64,000 bases of DNA, taken from NCBI GenBank assembly GCA_963785585.1, contig CAWAVW010000001.1:62001-126000 (forward strand). Direction: 5' to 3'. The notes under the pieces were generated by a model, which saw only the letters and a program-made list of their open reading frames with translations, was not told where the DNA came from and did not search any database. The position numbers were made by a program, and so were the translations under genes. Below are positions 1 to 9,700 of this stretch, piece by piece (position 1 is the first letter of the stretch; each line of letters begins with the position of its first letter). The stretch is from Palsa-295 sp963785585. GTDB taxonomy: Bacteria > Acidobacteriota > Terriglobia > Acidiferrales > UBA7541.

Positions 1-388
1 GCAAGCGGGACGCGACCACGGCAATCGAACAAATCAGCCAGAAGATCCCCAAAAATCGCGCGTTGATCAGCTTCACTTTGAAAAAGATAGATACCATCGC
101 CAGGCAAGCCGTGGAAAGCAGCACAGCCTTGAACCCGTCGCCGACTTCCGCCAGCTTGCCGGATAGCCGCTTCGATTCGTACAAGCCGCACAACGAAAAC
201 ATTCCGTGGCAAAAAATCAGAATAATCACGAAGATCGCGAAATTCGAGAGCTTCACGCGCATCGAAAACAGGCGAACCAGCGAGGCACCCTGCGTTACGT
301 AGGCCGTCAAGGCAAACGACAGCACTACGATCGCGACGTCGAACAATTTAAGCGTGTTCAGGAAAAATCGACGCTTTACTTCGTTCAC
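1..388 (-). CDS. Polyprenyl-phosphate sugar transferase, N-terminal part (cut by window edge)
   Basis: Open frame running leftwards off the window; 129 residues are visible from a GTG at 388, preceded by a purine-rich AGAGAGA. Four hydrophobic segments (about residues 13-32, 45-63, 82-100, 106-125) separated by short basic loops, with a GLYES motif after the second, match the N-terminal membrane domain of WbaP/EpsE-type undecaprenyl-phosphate glycosylphosphotransferases, which start the lipid-linked repeat unit of an exopolysaccharide. The catalytic C-terminal bacterial sugar transferase domain lies outside the window, so the assignment rests on the membrane domain and on being last in an exopolysaccharide operon, 101 bp after the NusG-like gene. 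Confidence 0.68.
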   Translation of the reverse strand, partial: MNEVKRRFFLNTLKLFDVAIVVLSFALTAYVTQGASLVRLFSMRVKLSNFAIFVIILIFCHGMFSLCGLYESKRLSGKLAEVGDGFKAVLLSTACLAMVSIFFKVKLINARFLGIFWLICSIAVVASRL

Positions 389-489
389 CGTTCTCTCTCT
401 TCGGGCTGGGAAAATCTGAATTTAGATTCTGAAGACCATGCACCTGGTCGGGGCGCCCATCGCCGATGTTCCCAAAGCCGGTTCGGAAT

Positions 490-1047
490 CTAAACGGCCT
501 CGACATCGAAACCGGTGATTCGCACCGCCAGCGACCTCTGAATCAGCTCCACCGACACCACCAACGTCTCATCCCCATTTACCGCGGTAAGAATTCCTTC
601 CAGCCCATCCAGAGCACCACCTCGAATCCGGATGCGTTTCCCCACGTTCAAATACAAGTGCGGGTTGTAAGGGACCTTTTGCTCGATGATTGTTTGAATT
701 CGTTCAATCTGCAGGTCGGGAATCGGAATTCCCAGCCCCCGGGTGCCCACAAAATTTTTCACACCACTCGTACGGAGCACCGAAAGCCGCGATTCCGCCG
801 TCGCTGCGACCCGCACGAAAATGTACTGGGGGAAAAGCGGCAACTCTACGAGTTGCTGACGGTCGCTCCACTTTCGCTTTTCGGAAAAAAGCGGAAGAAA
901 GGATTGCACTCCCTTCTCTTGCAGTTCGGTGCGCACCTTCTTTTCGTATCGTCCGCGAGTCTGGACCGCGAACCAGTGGAGATTCGGGGCAATCAGCGCC
1001 GGGTTTTCGTGGATCGACAGGTTCGGAGTTGTTTCAAGCCCAATCAT
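490..1047 (-). CDS. NusG/RfaH-like transcription antiterminator of the polysaccharide operon (UpxY type)
   Basis: About 185 residues. An N-terminal NGN domain (about residues 18-115; contains WFAVQTRGRYEKKV and LPLFPQYIFV, typical of NusG paralogues) is followed by a KOW-like C-terminal domain (VGKRIRIRGGALDGLEG). Specialised NusG paralogues such as RfaH, UpxY and LoaP ride with RNA polymerase and let it read through long polysaccharide operons. Its position inside the operon, between the CpsD-like gene and the sugar transferase, fits that role. The ATG at 1047 is preferred because GGAG lies about 8 bases upstream; a GTG two codons earlier is too close to that site. It is not the housekeeping nusG, which normally sits with secE and rplK. 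Confidence 0.82.
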   Translation of the reverse strand: MIGLETTPNLSIHENPALIAPNLHWFAVQTRGRYEKKVRTELQEKGVQSFLPLFSEKRKWSDRQQLVELPLFPQYIFVRVAATAESRLSVLRTSGVKNFVGTRGLGIPIPDLQIERIQTIIEQKVPYNPHLYLNVGKRIRIRGGALDGLEGILTAVNGDETLVVSVELIQRSLAVRITGFDVEAV

Positions 1048-1138
1048 AGACACGGCTCCGCACTTTGAGTCCCATCTCCCGCAAAAATGACGACTCCTGC
1101 GAACGGATTACGAAAATTGCAGCCCTGGTACGAACTCG

Positions 1139-1897
1139 TTATAACAGGTGATAGAGCGATTCCGGGATCGGAAACGTTCGCTTATTCAGCACCGCGCCAA
1201 GCACTCGAATCTGCGTAGAGCGAAGCACTTCCGCCACGCGCAATGCCGACTCACGCCGTGTCGCGTTTGCTTCGAGCACCAACACCAGGCCATCGGAGAT
1301 CTGGCCCAGCGCAATCGCGTCGGAATACTCATTGAGCGGCGGCGCATCCACGAGTACGTATTCGAATTCCTTACGCAGCTCCGCGATGCGGGACTTCATC
1401 CGCTCCGAATTCAACATGCTCGAGGATCCGGCCGGCATCGAGCCGCAGGAAAGCAGCCACAAATTTCCCGGCGTCAACGGCTTCGCGTAATTCTTCACCG
1501 AGTCGTCCTTCTGAAGAGCGTCCGTCAGACCATGATGATTGGTCACACCGAAAATGCCCGGCAGGCTCGGCGTGCGAAGATTCGCGTCCAGCACGCAGAC
1601 CGTCCCTTGAACGTTGTCCGCCAGGATGCGCGCGGTTTGCGCGCAAATCTGGCTACAGCCGTTTCCATGGTCGATGCCCGCGAACACCACCACACGCCTT
1701 GGCTCCACGCCCTGCGCCAGGAAAACGCGCTGCACGAGCTTCTGGGATTCCTCGCGCGTGAGCTTGTCGATGTTCAGCTCCGCGGGAGCATACGCATTTC
1801 CAGTAACGGCCGAGGGAGCATAGCCTCGCTTGGCCGGCGTGGACGCGACGTTCAAGTTCATTTCAGCCTGCTGGATCAATTCAAAGTTCTTGCTCAT
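1139..1897 (-). CDS. CpsD/CapB-like polysaccharide tyrosine-kinase homologue with degenerate P-loop
   Basis: 252 residues of the ParA/MinD-like fold seen in bacterial tyrosine kinases that partner Wzz proteins. A Walker A' motif (VCVLDANLRTP, 100-110) and Walker B (YVLVDAPPL, 180-188) are clear. The Walker A segment reads GIDHGNGCS (74-82), so the usual GKS/T lysine is Cys, and no C-terminal tyrosine cluster is present (one Tyr near the end). It may bind nucleotide poorly and act as an adaptor rather than an autokinase. Its ATG overlaps the TGA of the ATPase gene upstream (ATGA), with GAGGTGA about 9 bases before, so the two are probably translationally coupled. Confidence 0.8.
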   Translation of the reverse strand: MSKNFELIQQAEMNLNVASTPAKRGYAPSAVTGNAYAPAELNIDKLTREESQKLVQRVFLAQGVEPRRVVVFAGIDHGNGCSQICAQTARILADNVQGTVCVLDANLRTPSLPGIFGVTNHHGLTDALQKDDSVKNYAKPLTPGNLWLLSCGSMPAGSSSMLNSERMKSRIAELRKEFEYVLVDAPPLNEYSDAIALGQISDGLVLVLEANATRRESALRVAEVLRSTQIRVLGAVLNKRTFPIPESLYHLL

Positions 1898-3348
1898 TGT
1901 CTGGTCACCTCTGCGGCATGCGGCGCCGCGGCATTCGACTCATTCGAATTTTGCTGCAAAATCGGAATTCGAAGCTTTTGGCCGGTTTGTATATGGTCCG
2001 GGTCATGGAGCCATGGATTCATCAGGCGGATTCGATCAACAATTTGCTGATCGTAGCGGCCATAATTCGCCATGCTGATGCTATAGAGCGTGTCGTTCTC
2101 CGCGACGGGAATTAAGCGAGTATCGCGCGGGTCGTCCACGTCGAACTTGCTGGAAACCGTTCTGGACTCTTTGCCCGATTCTGGAGACGTAACCACCGGT
2201 GTGTCTTTTGTGATTGCCGCCGGGGTACTGTCCGCCACGGGGCTCGCGGAAGATACGATGGTTGCGGGCGTCGCCGGGCTGCCCGGAGCAACATTGGGAG
2301 CTGACGAAGAGACCGGACCAACCTTCGCTGTAACCGGCGCGTTTCCATCGTTGCTGGCCTTCGCGCTCCAGTTCGCGCGAATCGACGGCCAGCTCAACGC
2401 CCCCGCGATCACAATGGCTGCCGCAATTGCCGCCTTCACGGGCCAAGATGCGAGTGCGGTCGGCGATGTGCGCTCGACGAATGCCGACGGTGTTGCACTG
2501 GCTCGTGGCGCCGGCGCGCTCGGGGCATCTTCAAAGAGTGGCGCCAAATCCAAATCGGCAAGCACTTCCTTAATCACATCGCGGTCCATCGTTTCCTGCT
2601 TACGCACGCAGCCGATGGACATGGCATTGAAACAAATATTGTTGATGTTCCGCGGAATTCCGCCGGCATGCTTGGCGATCATCGCAAACGCGCGATCGGT
2701 GAATAGCGGCTTAGGCGACTCGTAGCCAGCCACTCGCAAGCGATGCTCGATATACAGTCGCGTTTCGGCCGGGTCAAAGGGCATCAATCGCGCCACAATC
2801 GACACGCGCTGCCGCAGCTGTTCGAGGCGGGGCGAAGCGAGTTTCTTAGCCAGTTCGGGCTGGCCGGCGAGCACGATTTGCATCAGTTTTTCGCGCGGCG
2901 TCTCAAAATTCGAAAGCATGCGTACGACTTCGAGCACGGATTCGTCAAGGTTCTGCGCTTCGTCGATCACCACCACGAATCGCTTCCCCAGACTCGACTG
3001 ATGCAGCAACGCTTCGTTCATCTTCGACTGCATTTGGACGATGTCGCCGCCGTCGTCTTCAATTCCCAAATCCGTCAAAACGCTGTGCAGCAAATCACGA
3101 GGACTGCTTTGCGTTTGGAACAGGAAAACCGTTCGAGCCGATCCTTGCAGCTTTTGCAGGAGATGGAAAAGCAACGTCGTCTTCCCCATCCCCGGCTTGG
3201 CTATCAGAGCTGTAAACCCGCGCCCAACGGTTATCCCGTAAAGCGCGGATGCCAGCGCTTCCCGGTGTGTCGGACTCAGATAGAGATACCGTGGGTCCGG
3301 CGTGACCCCAAACGGCTGCTCCGCGAGTTTGTAAAAATTTAGAACCAT
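1894..3348 (-). CDS. ExeA-like AAA ATPase fused to a transmembrane segment and LysM domain
   Basis: 484 residues from ATG 3348, 5 bp after the stop of the Wzz-like gene. The frame stays open upstream, but that part is antisense-like and overlaps the Wzz gene. Domains: ExeA/AAA_22 ATPase (1-270) with Walker A KPGMGKTT (51-58), Walker B VVVIDEAQ (125-132) and arginine-rich sensor segments; a Pro/Ala/Ser linker; a membrane segment (about 304-320); a second Ser/Pro/Ala-rich linker; and a C-terminal LysM domain (about 415-464) ending GQKLRIPIL. ExeA-type ATPases occur in XrtA/PEP-CTERM-type exopolysaccharide loci. Here the ATPase faces the cytoplasm and the LysM would contact peptidoglycan, suggesting an energised envelope-spanning component. 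The exact job is unknown. Confidence 0.83.
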   Translation of the reverse strand: MVLNFYKLAEQPFGVTPDPRYLYLSPTHREALASALYGITVGRGFTALIAKPGMGKTTLLFHLLQKLQGSARTVFLFQTQSSPRDLLHSVLTDLGIEDDGGDIVQMQSKMNEALLHQSSLGKRFVVVIDEAQNLDESVLEVVRMLSNFETPREKLMQIVLAGQPELAKKLASPRLEQLRQRVSIVARLMPFDPAETRLYIEHRLRVAGYESPKPLFTDRAFAMIAKHAGGIPRNINNICFNAMSIGCVRKQETMDRDVIKEVLADLDLAPLFEDAPSAPAPRASATPSAFVERTSPTALASWPVKAAIAAAIVIAGALSWPSIRANWSAKASNDGNAPVTAKVGPVSSSAPNVAPGSPATPATIVSSASPVADSTPAAITKDTPVVTSPESGKESRTVSSKFDVDDPRDTRLIPVAENDTLYSISMANYGRYDQQIVDRIRLMNPWLHDPDHIQTGQKLRIPILQQNSNESNAAAPHAAEVTRQ

Positions 3349-3353
3349 TCGAA

Positions 3354-4856
3354 CTAGGCCGCCTTCTTCGGTACCGATGCCAGCACCGGCATGCTCAGCG
3401 TCTGCATTACATCTTCCGGAGTGCGGAACGACGGATCCAGGTACTCCATGATGTAGCCGGCGGCAACCGCGCAGAAAATCGCGCCGATGAAGCCAAGGAA
3501 CATCACGAGCCACGGGCTGTGCGCCGGAAGGATCGGAGTTACCGGCGGCACGGCGATCGCCACGTTCGCGAAGTGCCGTTGGTCGAGCGCGTCCGACGTG
3601 CGCTCCTGCTCCCGTTTGGTCAGATACAGCAGGTAGTTGCCTTCATCCGCTTTTGCTTCGCGAATCAGTGCGCCCTGCTTAACGGCGTCGCCGTCGAGCT
3701 TGACCATTTCCATCTTCATTCCGTGAATGCTGTTGATCAGGGCCGCCGCGGTGGCTTTCTGCGACGCCAAATCGACCTGAGTCTTCGCCAAATCCTCGCG
3801 CAGGTACTCATACGTCGGATCGCGATCGGTCGTCTTGTTTACATATTTGGAATTTTCCGCATCGGCAATCGCTGCTTTCGTCTGGGCGATTTCCTCGTCG
3901 GCTTCCTTTACCAGCGGATAGCTCGGATCGTACTTCACCAGCAGCTCGCTGCGCTTGATCTGCGACGCCAGCAATGTCGCTTGCAAGTTCTGCATCAGCA
4001 AGTTAGACGCAAGCGAGGATTCCGCGGTCGAGGAACGTTCCGGGGTATTTGCCATTTGCTGTTTGATTTCTTCGATTCGCTTCTGGTCTGCGGAGATCAT
4101 CTGCTGTGCGGTGTACAGTGCGGCTTCCGACGTCGAAACTTGTCCCGCCATATCCGCTCGTAGAAGGTCAGGAGCGGCAACACCCGATGTCTGGCTGAAC
4201 GCAGCCAAACGAGATTCGGATTCGTTGAGCGCCTTCTGATACTTTTCAGTTTCCTGGGCGAAAAAGTCCGTGGTGCCGACCGGGCGCTGCAACTGCAGAT
4301 GCTTCTCCAAATAAAGCTTACCGAGAGTTTGCAGCACGCATGCGGGCGTTTCAGGCTCACCCGTGCTTCCGTACTTGACGTCAATCACATCGGACGTGGC
4401 TGCAGCCTCCACGGTAAGTTTCTTCGCCAGCCGGCGCGTCGCCTGCTCCTGCTTCATCGCCATTCTGCGTTGCGGATCGCTAGGCAGGAAAATATCCATG
4501 GCAGAGGGGGTGGCCAAGCCGCAAGCCGCGACAACATTGCGTAGCATGTCGTCACCCTGCAACAGGCTAACTTCCGAGGCAACCTGATCCAGGGTAATCG
4601 GTTTGTTGTTATTTACATTGGCCACTTGCGCGCTCGTTATCGCTGGATCGGAACGATCCTGTTCGACTACGACTTGCATGGTGGAGACGTAATAGTTCGC
4701 CGCCCAGATCCAGGCCACCAAGATGGCGGCAATGAATACGCCACAGAAGGTGACGATGACGATGCGGCGATGGCGGAACAACGGCGCCAACATGTCCCTT
4801 AAGGTAAGCTCGGGTTTCTCCCCGGTTGAGCCATGTCTGCGATTCGATGTAGTCAT
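3354..4856 (-). CDS. Wzz-type chain-length determinant / polysaccharide co-polymerase (GNVR family)
   Basis: 500 residues, matching polysaccharide co-polymerases. A first membrane helix (about 31-53) and a last one near 450-470 bracket a long periplasmic region with heptad-like coiled coil (about 205-410, rich in E, Q, K, A). After the last helix comes the conserved EYLDPSFRTPEDV, found where these proteins contact their kinase partner, then PVLASVP. There is no fused kinase domain: the ATPase partner is the separate CpsD-like gene downstream. These proteins set the length of the polymer made by Wzy and couple to the outer-membrane exporter, encoded just upstream (42 bp gap). Confidence 0.88.
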   Translation of the reverse strand: MTTSNRRHGSTGEKPELTLRDMLAPLFRHRRIVIVTFCGVFIAAILVAWIWAANYYVSTMQVVVEQDRSDPAITSAQVANVNNNKPITLDQVASEVSLLQGDDMLRNVVAACGLATPSAMDIFLPSDPQRRMAMKQEQATRRLAKKLTVEAAATSDVIDVKYGSTGEPETPACVLQTLGKLYLEKHLQLQRPVGTTDFFAQETEKYQKALNESESRLAAFSQTSGVAAPDLLRADMAGQVSTSEAALYTAQQMISADQKRIEEIKQQMANTPERSSTAESSLASNLLMQNLQATLLASQIKRSELLVKYDPSYPLVKEADEEIAQTKAAIADAENSKYVNKTTDRDPTYEYLREDLAKTQVDLASQKATAAALINSIHGMKMEMVKLDGDAVKQGALIREAKADEGNYLLYLTKREQERTSDALDQRHFANVAIAVPPVTPILPAHSPWLVMFLGFIGAIFCAVAAGYIMEYLDPSFRTPEDVMQTLSMPVLASVPKKAA

Positions 4857-4898
4857 GTCAGTTTCGCCTTTAAAACTTGGAATTGTTTGCGATAAGAA

Positions 4899-5627
4899 TT
4901 AGTAAGCGCTCGTGTAATACCCAGTGCCGAAACTATACGGAACGTACTTTCTGAACTTGGTGATGAATTTCTCCGGCACAAAAATCATGTCGCCGGGCAT
5001 GATATGGGCGTCTTCGTTGATGTTCTTGCCCTGCAGAATCTGTTTGATGTTCAACTCCTTGACTTCCGCCCATTCGTTCGACACTCGGTGATACAGAAAT
5101 ACCTGCGTCTTCGCACCCGACGTGAATCCGCCCGCGACGCCAATCGCTTCCGTCACCGTCATGTCGTAACGGAGATCATACTGGCCCGGCTTGCCGACTT
5201 GCCCCATCGCAACGAAGTAGGGCTTCTGGAAGTCTTTAAGGTCCACGTCAATGATTGGATCGTGAAGTATCTTGGAATAGGTTTTCTTCAGCGCTTCCAC
5301 CACTTCAGGAACCGTCATGCCCTGCACGTACAGGCTCCCGACGTTCTGCAAATTGATATAGCCGTCCGGCTGAATCGTTACGGTCTGATTGAGCTCCGGC
5401 GAAAGAGCGAAGGTAATCGTCATGATGTCGTCTCGCTGGACCTGGTAGCGCGGATTGCGCTGCTGAAGGACGGGACGATCATCCATTGGCGCGCCGGAGG
5501 AAGCAGCCAAGTGGCTCGAAGTCGCGGTCGAAGAAGCGATGGCTGCGTTTTGCTGGCTCCACAGATTCGAAGGTGCGCAGACCAGAAATAGAACCAATCC
5601 CAGAGCGAAAAACTTGATCTTTGCCAT
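4899..5627 (-). CDS. Wza-like polysaccharide export protein (Poly_export + SLBB)
   Basis: 242 residues from ATG 5627, which has a good site (GAGGAAAAC) before it. A Sec signal peptide (MAKIKFFALG then a hydrophobic core, cleavage near SQQ) precedes a polysaccharide export domain (about 55-140: YQVQRDDIMTITF, GYINLQNVGSLYVQG) and an SLBB domain (about 145-215: YFVAMGQVGKPG, TVTEAIGVAGG). Wza-type proteins form the outer-membrane channel for capsule or exopolysaccharide. It is first in the operon, 73 bp downstream of the expected start of a sigma-54 promoter. No lipobox cysteine follows the signal, so it is probably a non-lipidated, short Wza variant. Confidence 0.88.
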   Translation of the reverse strand: MAKIKFFALGLVLFLVCAPSNLWSQQNAAIASSTATSSHLAASSGAPMDDRPVLQQRNPRYQVQRDDIMTITFALSPELNQTVTIQPDGYINLQNVGSLYVQGMTVPEVVEALKKTYSKILHDPIIDVDLKDFQKPYFVAMGQVGKPGQYDLRYDMTVTEAIGVAGGFTSGAKTQVFLYHRVSNEWAEVKELNIKQILQGKNINEDAHIMPGDMIFVPEKFITKFRKYVPYSFGTGYYTSAY

Positions 5628-5694
5628 GTTTTCCTCGAAAAACTCAGTTTTACGATCGAAATTCGCCGTAGTACTAGCGTACCGACACTTCAAC

Positions 5695-5708
5695 CTTGGG
5701 AACCCAAG
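5695..5708. repeat. Perfect palindrome at the predicted transcription start of the polysaccharide operon
   Basis: CTTGGG-AA-CCCAAG: 6-bp arms around a 2-bp centre. It lies just downstream of the sigma-54 -12 element, covering the expected start point near 5700, so it could be an operator or a small hairpin at the 5' end of the message. Confidence 0.45.
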
Positions 5709-5710
5709 TT

Positions 5711-5726
5711 TGCAACCCGTGTGCCA
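5711..5726 (-). promoter_or_regulatory. Sigma-54 (RpoN) promoter of the polysaccharide operon
   Basis: On the minus strand this reads TGGCACACGGGTTGCA, which fits the sigma-54 consensus TGGCAC-N5-TTGCW exactly, including GG at -24 and GC at -12 with correct spacing. Expected start is near 5700, giving a leader of about 73 nt to the wza-like ATG. Sigma-54 control of exopolysaccharide loci by PrsK/PrsR-type systems is known in XrtA-containing bacteria. No activator gene is visible in this window. Confidence 0.78.
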
Positions 5727-6725
5727 CTTTCGGACTCTTGTAATCATATGCAAATAAACGCTTTACATAAATTTTCGCCAAGCGCCAAGGCGTAAATCTT
5801 TCCGAATAACTCCAACTCTTTTCCCTTCTGCACTTACCTGCCGCGCCGACGGGCCGCGCAGTACTATCCGCTGCTACATCTATATGTAAATATGGGCTAA
5901 AAACCCTCGCAGACAGCTCGTTAGGCCGCCCAAAATCATCGGCCACGCGCTCGCAACAGCGATTTTCCACTCGATCGCCCATCGAACCGCCGAATGTAGA
6001 TATGTTTCGGCCCCATGCAGCCTCCGTGAATCCCGAAAAATCCTGTCGCTTGCGCTGCGCGAACGCTGGCTGGAATCAGCTTGAACTGCTTCTTACAAAT
6101 CGAGACGTTATGGTACTCGACCTGAAACTCATAACTTGATTGAAAGTTCAAGACATCTGGATTGAAAAATACTATCGTGTAAAATGCGCCGAATTCAGAG
6201 ATACTTAAACGGTTGTGGCGATTTTCAGGTACTAGGACTCGCTTCCGCCTTCCCTGGTGGTTTTTGTTTCGTCTCCCACTCCCACCGCCGAATGAACACG
6301 AAAACTGAAAATCTGTCATTTGGCTCAGTCGGTGAAGACCCTCGAAGCTGCCCGCGATTTCGATTCTCGACTTGAGACAAGACCACAGCCGAAAATTTTA
6401 GGTTCGACTCCTTTCGCAACCCATACCAAAAGTTCCCTAAACTTGAAAAGAAATTCCCGTAGCCTAGCATCCCTGCGCAGACCGTAAACCTGGCGTGCCG
6501 TTAATTCCTTCAGGACCAACAAATTTCCGCCTCAGTGGAAAGGCGTACCTCGGCCACTCGATTGCCACTCATCCTCTATCGAGTCCGAGCGGCGAAATTC
6601 CGGGATCAAGCTCCAGGACGACCGACCCAGTACCCAATTCGGCCACAACATTCATGAAAACCAAGAGCCCAGCCCTCAAGGTTTCACGCACATTTCTATG
6701 TAATTTCCTCCCGCACGCGAACATT
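5727..6725. other. Long intergenic region upstream of the polysaccharide operon and the beta-propeller gene
   Basis: About 1 kb with no convincing gene: open frames here lack family features, good start sites and codon bias. It is more AT-rich than its surroundings. A 14-bp inverted repeat TACAT-CTAT-ATGTA at 5875-5888, about 150 bp upstream of the sigma-54 core, is placed where an enhancer-binding activator could bind. A loosely related ATGTAGATATGT sits near 5994. A start for the beta-propeller gene further upstream (ATG 6654) remains possible. Confidence 0.5.
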
Positions 6726-9700
6726 ATGCGAGCGGCGAAGACGATCTCCATGGCGCTCGCCGTTCTTTTCGCCGGCGGCGCGGCTACACTCGCGACGAGC
6801 GCTCAAACGAGCATTCTGACGCATCACTACGACAACGCTCGTACCGGGCAAAATACGTCCGAAAAAATTCTTACTCCGACGAACGTGCTATCCACGACAT
6901 TTGGAAAACTGTTCGCGCTCCCGGTGGACGGCTACGTGTACGCGCAGCCTCTTTATATGCCGGCGCTCTCGATTCCAGGGAATGGAACGCATAACGTCGT
7001 TTTCGTTGCCACCGAGCACGATTCGCTGTATGCCTTCGACGCCGACACCGGCGGCGCTCCGCTCTGGCACGTGAGCTTCCTGATCAACGGTGCAACCACG
7101 CTTTCCCCCAGCGATGTGGGAAATACGCAGGACATTCATCCGGAAATCGGCATCACCGGCACGCCGGCGATCGACCCGGTCACCAACACCCTTTACGTGG
7201 TCGTGAACACGAAAGAAAACGGCAACCTCATTGATCGCCTTCACGCCATCGATATAACCACGGGCGACGAAAAATTCGGCGGTCCGGTGGTAATGACTGC
7301 TTCCGTTCCCGGCACCGCTCCCGATTCCAGCGGCGGCAAGGTTCCGTTTAACGTTCAATGGGAAAACCAAAGACCCGGTCTACTCCTTTCCAATGGGTAC
7401 GTATTTGTTGGGTTTGCTTCACACGGCGATAACGGCCCATGGCACGGCTGGGTTCTCGGGTATAACGCAACCACACTCGCGCAGACGGGCGCATGGAATA
7501 CGTCGCCGAACGGAAGAGGAAACGGAATCTGGGGTTCCGGTTCGGGGATCGCTGCGGATGCCTTCGGAAATGCGTATGTTTCCACCGGCAACGGCGACGA
7601 TACCGTTACGGTCCCCGCGCCGGCGCCGAGTACCACAATCGACTATGGCGACAGCATCGTTCGCATAAGTCTCGCGAACGGCGTGCCGGTCCCCACCGAC
7701 TATTTCACTCCGTACAACCAAGGGAGCCTCGACAACGCGGACACCGATCTCGGTTCGGGCGGCGTTTTGGTGTTGCCGGACCAGATGGGCACCTACCCTC
7801 ACATCCTTGTCGAGGCCGGAAAGCAAGGAAACTTGTACGCCGTCAACCGCGACAAGATGACACGCGATGGCAGCCACTACTGCAACGGTTGTTCATCCGA
7901 CCCCGAAATTATTCAAACAGTCAGCGGTGTCGGCGGACTTTGGTCCATGCCCGCCTACTGGAATGGCAATATTTATGTGTGGGGCAACGGCCAACCGCTA
8001 AAGGCGTACGCGATCACGAACGGATTTGTCTCCAGCAATCCAACGTCGCAATCTGGCGAAACCAGCGGCTTTCCAGGTTCCACGCCGGCGATTTCATCCA
8101 ACGGAACATCCGATGGCATCGTCTGGGCCGTTGAATCTGACTATTACAACTCCAATGGTCCGGCGATTCTCCGCGCATATGACGCCACGAACGTTTCCCG
8201 GCTGCTCTACGCTTCAAACTTAACCAGCGGCCGAGACACTCTTGGCCCCGCCGTCAAATTCGTCGTGCCGGTCGTCACCAACGGGAAGGTGTACGTCGGA
8301 ACGCAGGGCGAGGTGGACGTCTTCGGATTACTAAATGGAGAATCAAACGCCGCCGCGCCAGTCATGACTCCGGCGTCGGGCAGCTATGGCCTTTCCGTTC
8401 AGGTTTCGATGTCCAGCTCCACGCCGAACTCTTCGATCTACTACACCACGGACGGCTCGACGCCTTCCACCGGTTCTACCCGTTACACCGGCCCCATCAC
8501 GCTCACGGTCACTACCACTCTCAATGCCATCGCCACCGCGAACGATTTCATTCAGAGCGCGGTGACCAGCAACGTGTACACAATTTCTTCGCAGACCTCG
8601 CCCCCGGCCTTATCCCCATCGCCGGGAACATACGCTGCCGCGCAATCCGTTTCGCTCACGGACAGCACGACAAACGCCGTCATCTATTACACGCTCGACG
8701 GTTCTACGCCTACGCACAACTCCGCGAAGTATTCCGGACCGATTACCGTCTCCAGCTCCGAAACCATCAGCGCGATCGCCTCCGCGCCGTCGCTGAACGA
8801 TAGCCCCGTTGTCGTCGGTGCCTACACGATCAACACCGGCGCCTCGTCCACCATTAACTTCGGCCTCGGTTTCAGCAACCTCGGCTGCATGCAAATCAAC
8901 GGCAGCACCGATCTCGACGACAGCCGTCTGCAACTCACGAATGGTCAGGGAAACGAAGCAGGCAGCGCGTTTTGCACGCAGCTTGTGGATGTTCGCGCTT
9001 TCACCACGGACTTCACGTTTCAGCTTTCGGATGCACAAGCGGACGGAATTACCTTCACCATTCAAAACTCGTCCGCCGGAGCGAAAGCGCTCGGCCCGCC
9101 TGGGGGATCCCTTGGATACGGCGCGCCATCGGTCGGCGGAACTCCCGGAATTGGTAACAGCGTCGCCGTCAAGTTCGACCTCTACAGCAACAACGGCGAG
9201 GGCGACGATTCAACCGGCCTGTACACCGACGGCGCCGCGCCCATGACGCCCGCTCTTGATATGACGTCCTCGGGCGTGGATCTCCACAGCGGCGACACGA
9301 TGGCCGTCCATATGACTTACAACGGCACAACGTTGAGCATGACGATCACGGACGCCGTCGTGAACGCCACCTACTCCGCGAGTTGGCAAATTAACATTCC
9401 GGCGACCGTCGGTAATGATTTTGCGTACGTCGGATTCACCGGCGGCACCGGCGGATTGGCAGCCAGCCAGAAAATCGAATCGTGGACTTGGGCTTCCACA
9501 GCCCCTCCAATTCCGCAGCAGTGGACAATCGTCACCACCAACGAATCGGCGCCCAACGCCGCGCCGCTCACCGACGCGAACGGAAATCCGTATCCATGCA
9601 GCGGGCAAAGTCCGGACAATAGCGGCGATTCGAATCCGAATTGCTACAACCCGCTCGTCATCACCACCGATTGGACCGCAACACCTACGCCCACGGGAGC

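Noticed and set aside
5936..6319. 127-codon minus-strand open frame in the long intergenic region
   Set aside because: No ribosome-binding site, atypical composition, no similarity to any family I recognise.
6321..6420. tRNA-like pieces: a GGCTCAGTCGGT D-arm-like string and a GGTTCGACTCC T-loop-like string
   Set aside because: The T-stem does not pair (TTAGG against CCTTT), no acceptor stem or anticodon arm can be built between them, and the spacing is wrong.
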